NCBI GenBank assembly: GCA_964058805.1
Contig: CAXKVV010000004.1
Span: 1-64,000, forward strand
Length of the DNA stretch: 64,000 nucleotides
DNA from: Schoenoplectus triqueter
Lineage: Eukaryota; Streptophyta; Magnoliopsida; Poales; Cyperaceae
Direction: 5' to 3'
Below are positions 60,101 to 64,000 of this stretch, piece after piece. The translations under genes and the position numbers were made by a program. How positions within the stretch are numbered: position 1 is the first letter of the stretch; each line of letters begins with the position of its first letter. The notes beneath the pieces are model-generated. The model ran no database searches. It was not told the origin of the DNA and saw only the letters and a program-made list of their open reading frames with translations.

Positions 60101-61440
60101 GTACTTCATATTGTCAAATCCCACGGGAAGAAAAATAATATGTAGATCATTTTGTTTTTTCTCCACAATTTATCACTCACTATTCGGTCCAGGTTGCTTT
60201 TTGTCCCGTCTCTTCTGCTTTTCTAAAATGTACGTTTTTTCTTGCATTATATGTTTTCTATCAATATTATTGATTAATTTTACTTTCCTATTTCAGTATG
60301 TTTATTTAATTGCTTGTTCCAATAAAAAAAATGTATATTTGCTTGCTTTCTTTTCTAATCATAGATTATAAATATTTCAGTAATTATTGTATGCCGAAAT
60401 GATACAATGAGGACTTCTTTAGTAATTGTAATTAATTTGCTTTATAAAATAAAAGAGCCATCACTTCAAAAAATTTATAAACAAAAGCAAAAAAAAAATG
60501 TTATTTTGTTCTGAAAATTCTCGTGACACATTTATATATCCGAATCCAAATAATTCTCAAATACAAATCCAAATAATATCATTTTGTACTAATCCTTGTG
60601 CCATCCAAACACACCCAAATTGATTGGCGGCACTAAATTTAGCAACAGCAAATTTGTGGTAATTAAACCCTCATTCAGAAAAGATATTTTAACTATCGCC
60701 CATAATAAAATTGCATCAAGTCTCCGCCGACATCTTGTAATATAGCAAGCGTTATATTCAAAAAGGTGCTCCAATAATACTGTCTGACATCGGCAGCCGA
60801 GGAAGTTCCAACACTTTGCTTTTCACCTATTTTACAAGCTATAATTGAGCTTTTGTCTTTTCTGCTCCCAAATTTATGTTTATGCCCTCTGAAAAGATAT
60901 ATATCATCAACAAATATATATAAATTTATTCATGTGCATTTAATTTTGCTTTTTGATGTCTTAAAAATTTGAAATTGTACATGGTGACATGATTGATAAA
61001 AATAAATTGTACTAAGTTCATGGTTGACGAAAAAAATATTAAAGTGTGAATCATAGTAATATAATTTGTGAATAATTTGTCAATATTTTTTTACTCATAA
61101 CCAGATGTTTCATGAATAATTCGTTAGTTTAATATTAGTATTTTAATAATTTTTTTATTGGTGAATTATATATGAATAAAATAAATTATATATTATTTTA
61201 AATAGAATTTATATAATTTTAATTTTTAATATTTTAATTATATTATATTTATATCATATTAAATAAATTATTCCTAAATTATACCCGAATTATGAACTTT
61301 TGATCTCGGCGAACATTTTCATATCCTGAATTTGTTGCTATGGTGTGAATGAGATATTAAACTGCTACATGTAAAGTATATTTATGGTTAATAAGTGTGA
61401 AGTATGAACTGTGTTGTAATTAGTTCATTAAAATTATGTA
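57181..61440. other. AT-rich intergenic region
   Basis: No confident gene. The open frames here lack family features. A GC-richer island at about 59120-59370 could be an exon relic but matched nothing I recognise. The remainder is unique AT-rich sequence. Confidence 0.4.
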
Positions 61441-62215
61441 TTAATAACCATGGACACAAACGGTCGGTTCGATCCAAACCGAAGTAAATATATACAACAA
61501 AATTTAGTTCAACTACGACAATAAATCTTTTAATCTCAAATAAATTAGGATAAATAGAAATAAAACCTAATCCGAAATTATAGATATCAAAGGTCTCAAA
61601 TAAAAAAAAATCAATGATAGTAATAGTGATAATATTGATGATGAGAATAATGACAATGACAATGATAATGATAATGATAATAATGATAATGATAATGGTG
61701 GTAATATGATAATAATATCTAATAATAGTAATACAATCAAAGTTTAGTTTGGTTTGTCAAATTATGAACCAAACCAAACTTATAAGAATACCAATCAAAT
61801 AAATCAAAAATTGAATAAATCAAAACTTTATTTAGTTTATTTATTTAAATCAAAATTATATTAATTAAAGAGTGATGAAAAATATCAATAGTTCCAAAAT
61901 AATGATTTAAGAAATACATAGTTTAAAAAAATAAAATAATTAATTAAATAAAATCTTTAGAAAATAAATATATTTTAATTATTCTTACTATGATTGTTAT
62001 TTATATCAAGAAAATTAATCTAGTTCATAAATTTTAGACTATTCGATTTATTCAGTTTATCCGATTTAGAAGGAAATATATAATGAACCAAAAAATGAAA
62101 ACCAAATTTACTCAAATTTTCAACCGAACCGAAAGTTTTGAACAAAAAAAAACGAACAAAATAATCCAAAATTTAATGGTTTGATTGTAATCCAATTAAC
62201 CGACCCATTTGCACA
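61440..62215. repeat. AT-rich dispersed repeat with GATRAT microsatellite
   Basis: The right part (61795-62215) is homologous to both halves of the repeat at 40640-41575. It ends near ATTAACCGACCCATTTGCAC. The left part includes ACGGTCGGTTCGATCCAAACCG (about 61460-61481) and a GATAAT/GACAAT microsatellite (about 61635-61700). Confidence 0.5.
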
Positions 62216-62700
62216 TAACTAAGTATTTAAGGGTGGATAAAGTACAAACTATGTACTAACTGATACCCAATGCAAGTAAGGATGAGTAATCAATCGTATG
62301 CAAATTAATTTTTAATAAATGTGCAAGTTCTTGATATCTTACAATTTTTTTTTTGTTTTCATAATTGTTAATGAAGAAAGTATTCTAAATTATATAGAAT
62401 TTTATTAAAGTAGATGACTTACAAGGAAAATTCGCAGCAATCAATCAATCATTACTTTTTCTCACTGCGCGTTCAACTCAAATCTAAATCTTTCAATTCT
62501 TTTTTATGTAATTATTACTATTACAAATTTTCTATGACAGACAAGACGACTTTTAAGAATTTTTTTAGCAACCTGTAATAGAAAGACACACATGTAAAGT
62601 TAACTTGTCTGACATTGTGCACAGTGTGTATGACATCTACGACATTAATTTATAGATGGATCATGGACATGGTGAATTTGATTTTAGTAAAATTTTTATC

Positions 62701-63082
62701 CGGGGATTCTTGATAATTATTTATTTTAACATTTTTAATGATTATCTTAGATAAATTTTAAAAAATATATGAAGAAATATTTCTACAAGTATATTCTTAA
62801 CTTATAAGTTGATTGTATTTCAAGTTTCAACTAATTAGAGTGTAATTTCATTTTTTATCAAGGATCATCAAAATTATATAATAATATAGTGATTTAAAAT
62901 TTGATGGCCTTTGATAGAAATGAAATAATAATAATACTCAAAGTACATGCAACTTAAGACACAATAAATCTATAAGTTTATAAATATATTTGTAAAAAAA
63001 TTTCATTTATAAATATTTATGAATCTATTTGAGATTGATTGTCAAAATTGACAAAATAAGTAGTTGTCAAGAGATCCCACCC
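62701..63082. mobile_element. Foldback element (GGGATC...TTGACAA family)
   Basis: The left end CGGGGATTCTTGATAATTAT and right end GTTGTCAAGAGATCCCACC are complementary with mismatches. The arms carry TTATAAGTTGATTGTATTTCAA-like and AATCTATAAGTTTATAA-like blocks. About 380 bp, non-coding. Confidence 0.65.
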
Positions 63083-64000
63083 TATGAAAATTATACAAAA
63101 ATATTAGCCAAAAAAGAATAATAATCGAATCTCTTATCTGCAAACCTTATTTGTACACGGCGTTGAGTATAAACACTTTTTAATAATATAATCTCTAACT
63201 CAAGTTTTCAAATATATATTTTGAAAATATTTATATTTAACATTATGTACAAATGTGTTGTGCAAAATCTAATGTCAAAAAATAATTTATCTTATGAAAA
63301 CTTGTTTGAGGAATGCAAAATATTAAATATTAAAGAATACTCGACATACACTGATATATATTTTTTTTTTGAGGAAAGTACATTGATATAAATTACCATT
63401 ACGTCTTCATCATACTTTGTCACTACTATGTAGGTTCTGATAGAAACAAAATCTCAAATTTCAAATAACAATTCACATAAGCTAAATTGTGTGCATAAAA
63501 GTTATATTATTTTGTTTTTAACTTTGAAAGAATATGAAAAAAATAGTTCATTGAGAAATTGTCTTCATCGATTAAAATTTTATAAGCCCTCGATATATTT
63601 ATGTGATAAAATTGATATCGATTCCCGTTAATAGCTTATAAGTTGAAATATTTATAAAGTTTCCTGAAATAAAATGATTTAAACACTCAAATAAATATTA
63701 AACAGATATTAAAAGATACATAATACATACAAAATATTAATTGAAACCGATCAAAAAATCTCGAAAGTTGCATAACACAAACAAGGTAAATTACTGAACT
63801 CCATGTCACGAAAGGAAACATGAAATGAATCGGTGCCGTCCCTAATTGCTAAAAATTCAAACGTCTAAGTGTAGGCTTTCTCTTTTTAGATTAACAATAA
63901 ATGCAGCAAGTTCCAAATTTGCAGTGACAAGCTATCATGTCATAAAAAGATAGTGATTGTTTCGCCAGTATTCCTGCCCAATTAGCCAAAAATTAAGCAT
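63083..64000. other. AT-rich intergenic DNA
   Basis: Nothing recognised. Confidence 0.4.

Noticed and set aside
1..64000. CRISPR arrays, rRNA genes, organellar insertions, tRNA genes
   Set aside because: The window was scanned for these by eye. The repeats are satellite or transposon type, no complete tRNA cloverleaf was found (only the SINE boxes at 6515-6561), and no plastid or mitochondrial gene sequence was recognised.

Overview
The window is nuclear DNA of a flowering plant. It is AT-rich, has GT-AG introns, and carries two clear plant genes: a RALF peptide hormone and cytosolic ribosomal protein eS21 (RPS21). Almost everything else is transposable elements and satellite DNA. The species cannot be named from the sequence.

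Layout. 1-0.85 kb: two foldback elements in CT/TA microsatellites. 2.46-2.76 kb (minus): a single-exon RALF precursor with a TATA box. 4.69-5.20 kb: a MITE-like element. 5.57-12.48 kb: a complete Ty1/Copia retrotransposon with 401-bp LTRs, a CTTTA target duplication, PBS and PPT. It is disabled by one in-frame TAG between gag-protease and integrase, and its leader holds a tRNA-derived SINE-like sequence. 12.49-17.5 kb: MITEs, including three consecutive ~400-bp foldback elements each set in a TA microsatellite, and a hAT-like MITE with an 8-bp target duplication.

19.0-39.24 kb: an array of ~183-bp satellite monomers organised as an 8-mer higher-order repeat (~1,465 bp), with a further ~4.4-kb (three-unit) duplication. 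The array is split at 28,502-35,494 by a ~7.0-kb insertion with TG...CA ends and near-identical 5-bp flanks. This insertion has no recognisable genes and no LTR pair. It contains stem-loops with invariant loops and changing but complementary stems, AT-rich tandem repeats, a CACGTG-rich stretch and three promoter-like 240-bp modules. I suggest it is a giant solo LTR or another large non-autonomous element. The satellite ends against a ~57-bp minisatellite (39.24-40.02 kb).

40.3-44.4 kb: a hairpin, a MITE nested in an older repeat, then RPS21. RPS21 has a ribosomal-protein-type promoter (TGGGCY elements and a telo-box), a 5' UTR intron and three coding exons. 47.8-53 kb: a decayed L1-type LINE interrupted by a 2,983-bp CACTA (En/Spm) element that keeps only a transposase C-terminal remnant, followed by a foldback element interrupted by a second LINE tail. 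53-64 kb: AT-rich intergenic DNA with further foldback elements, a possible LTR and microsatellites; no confident gene.

The two host genes are unrelated. The main interest is the structure of the repeats: nested insertions, satellite homogenisation and structured non-coding modules.
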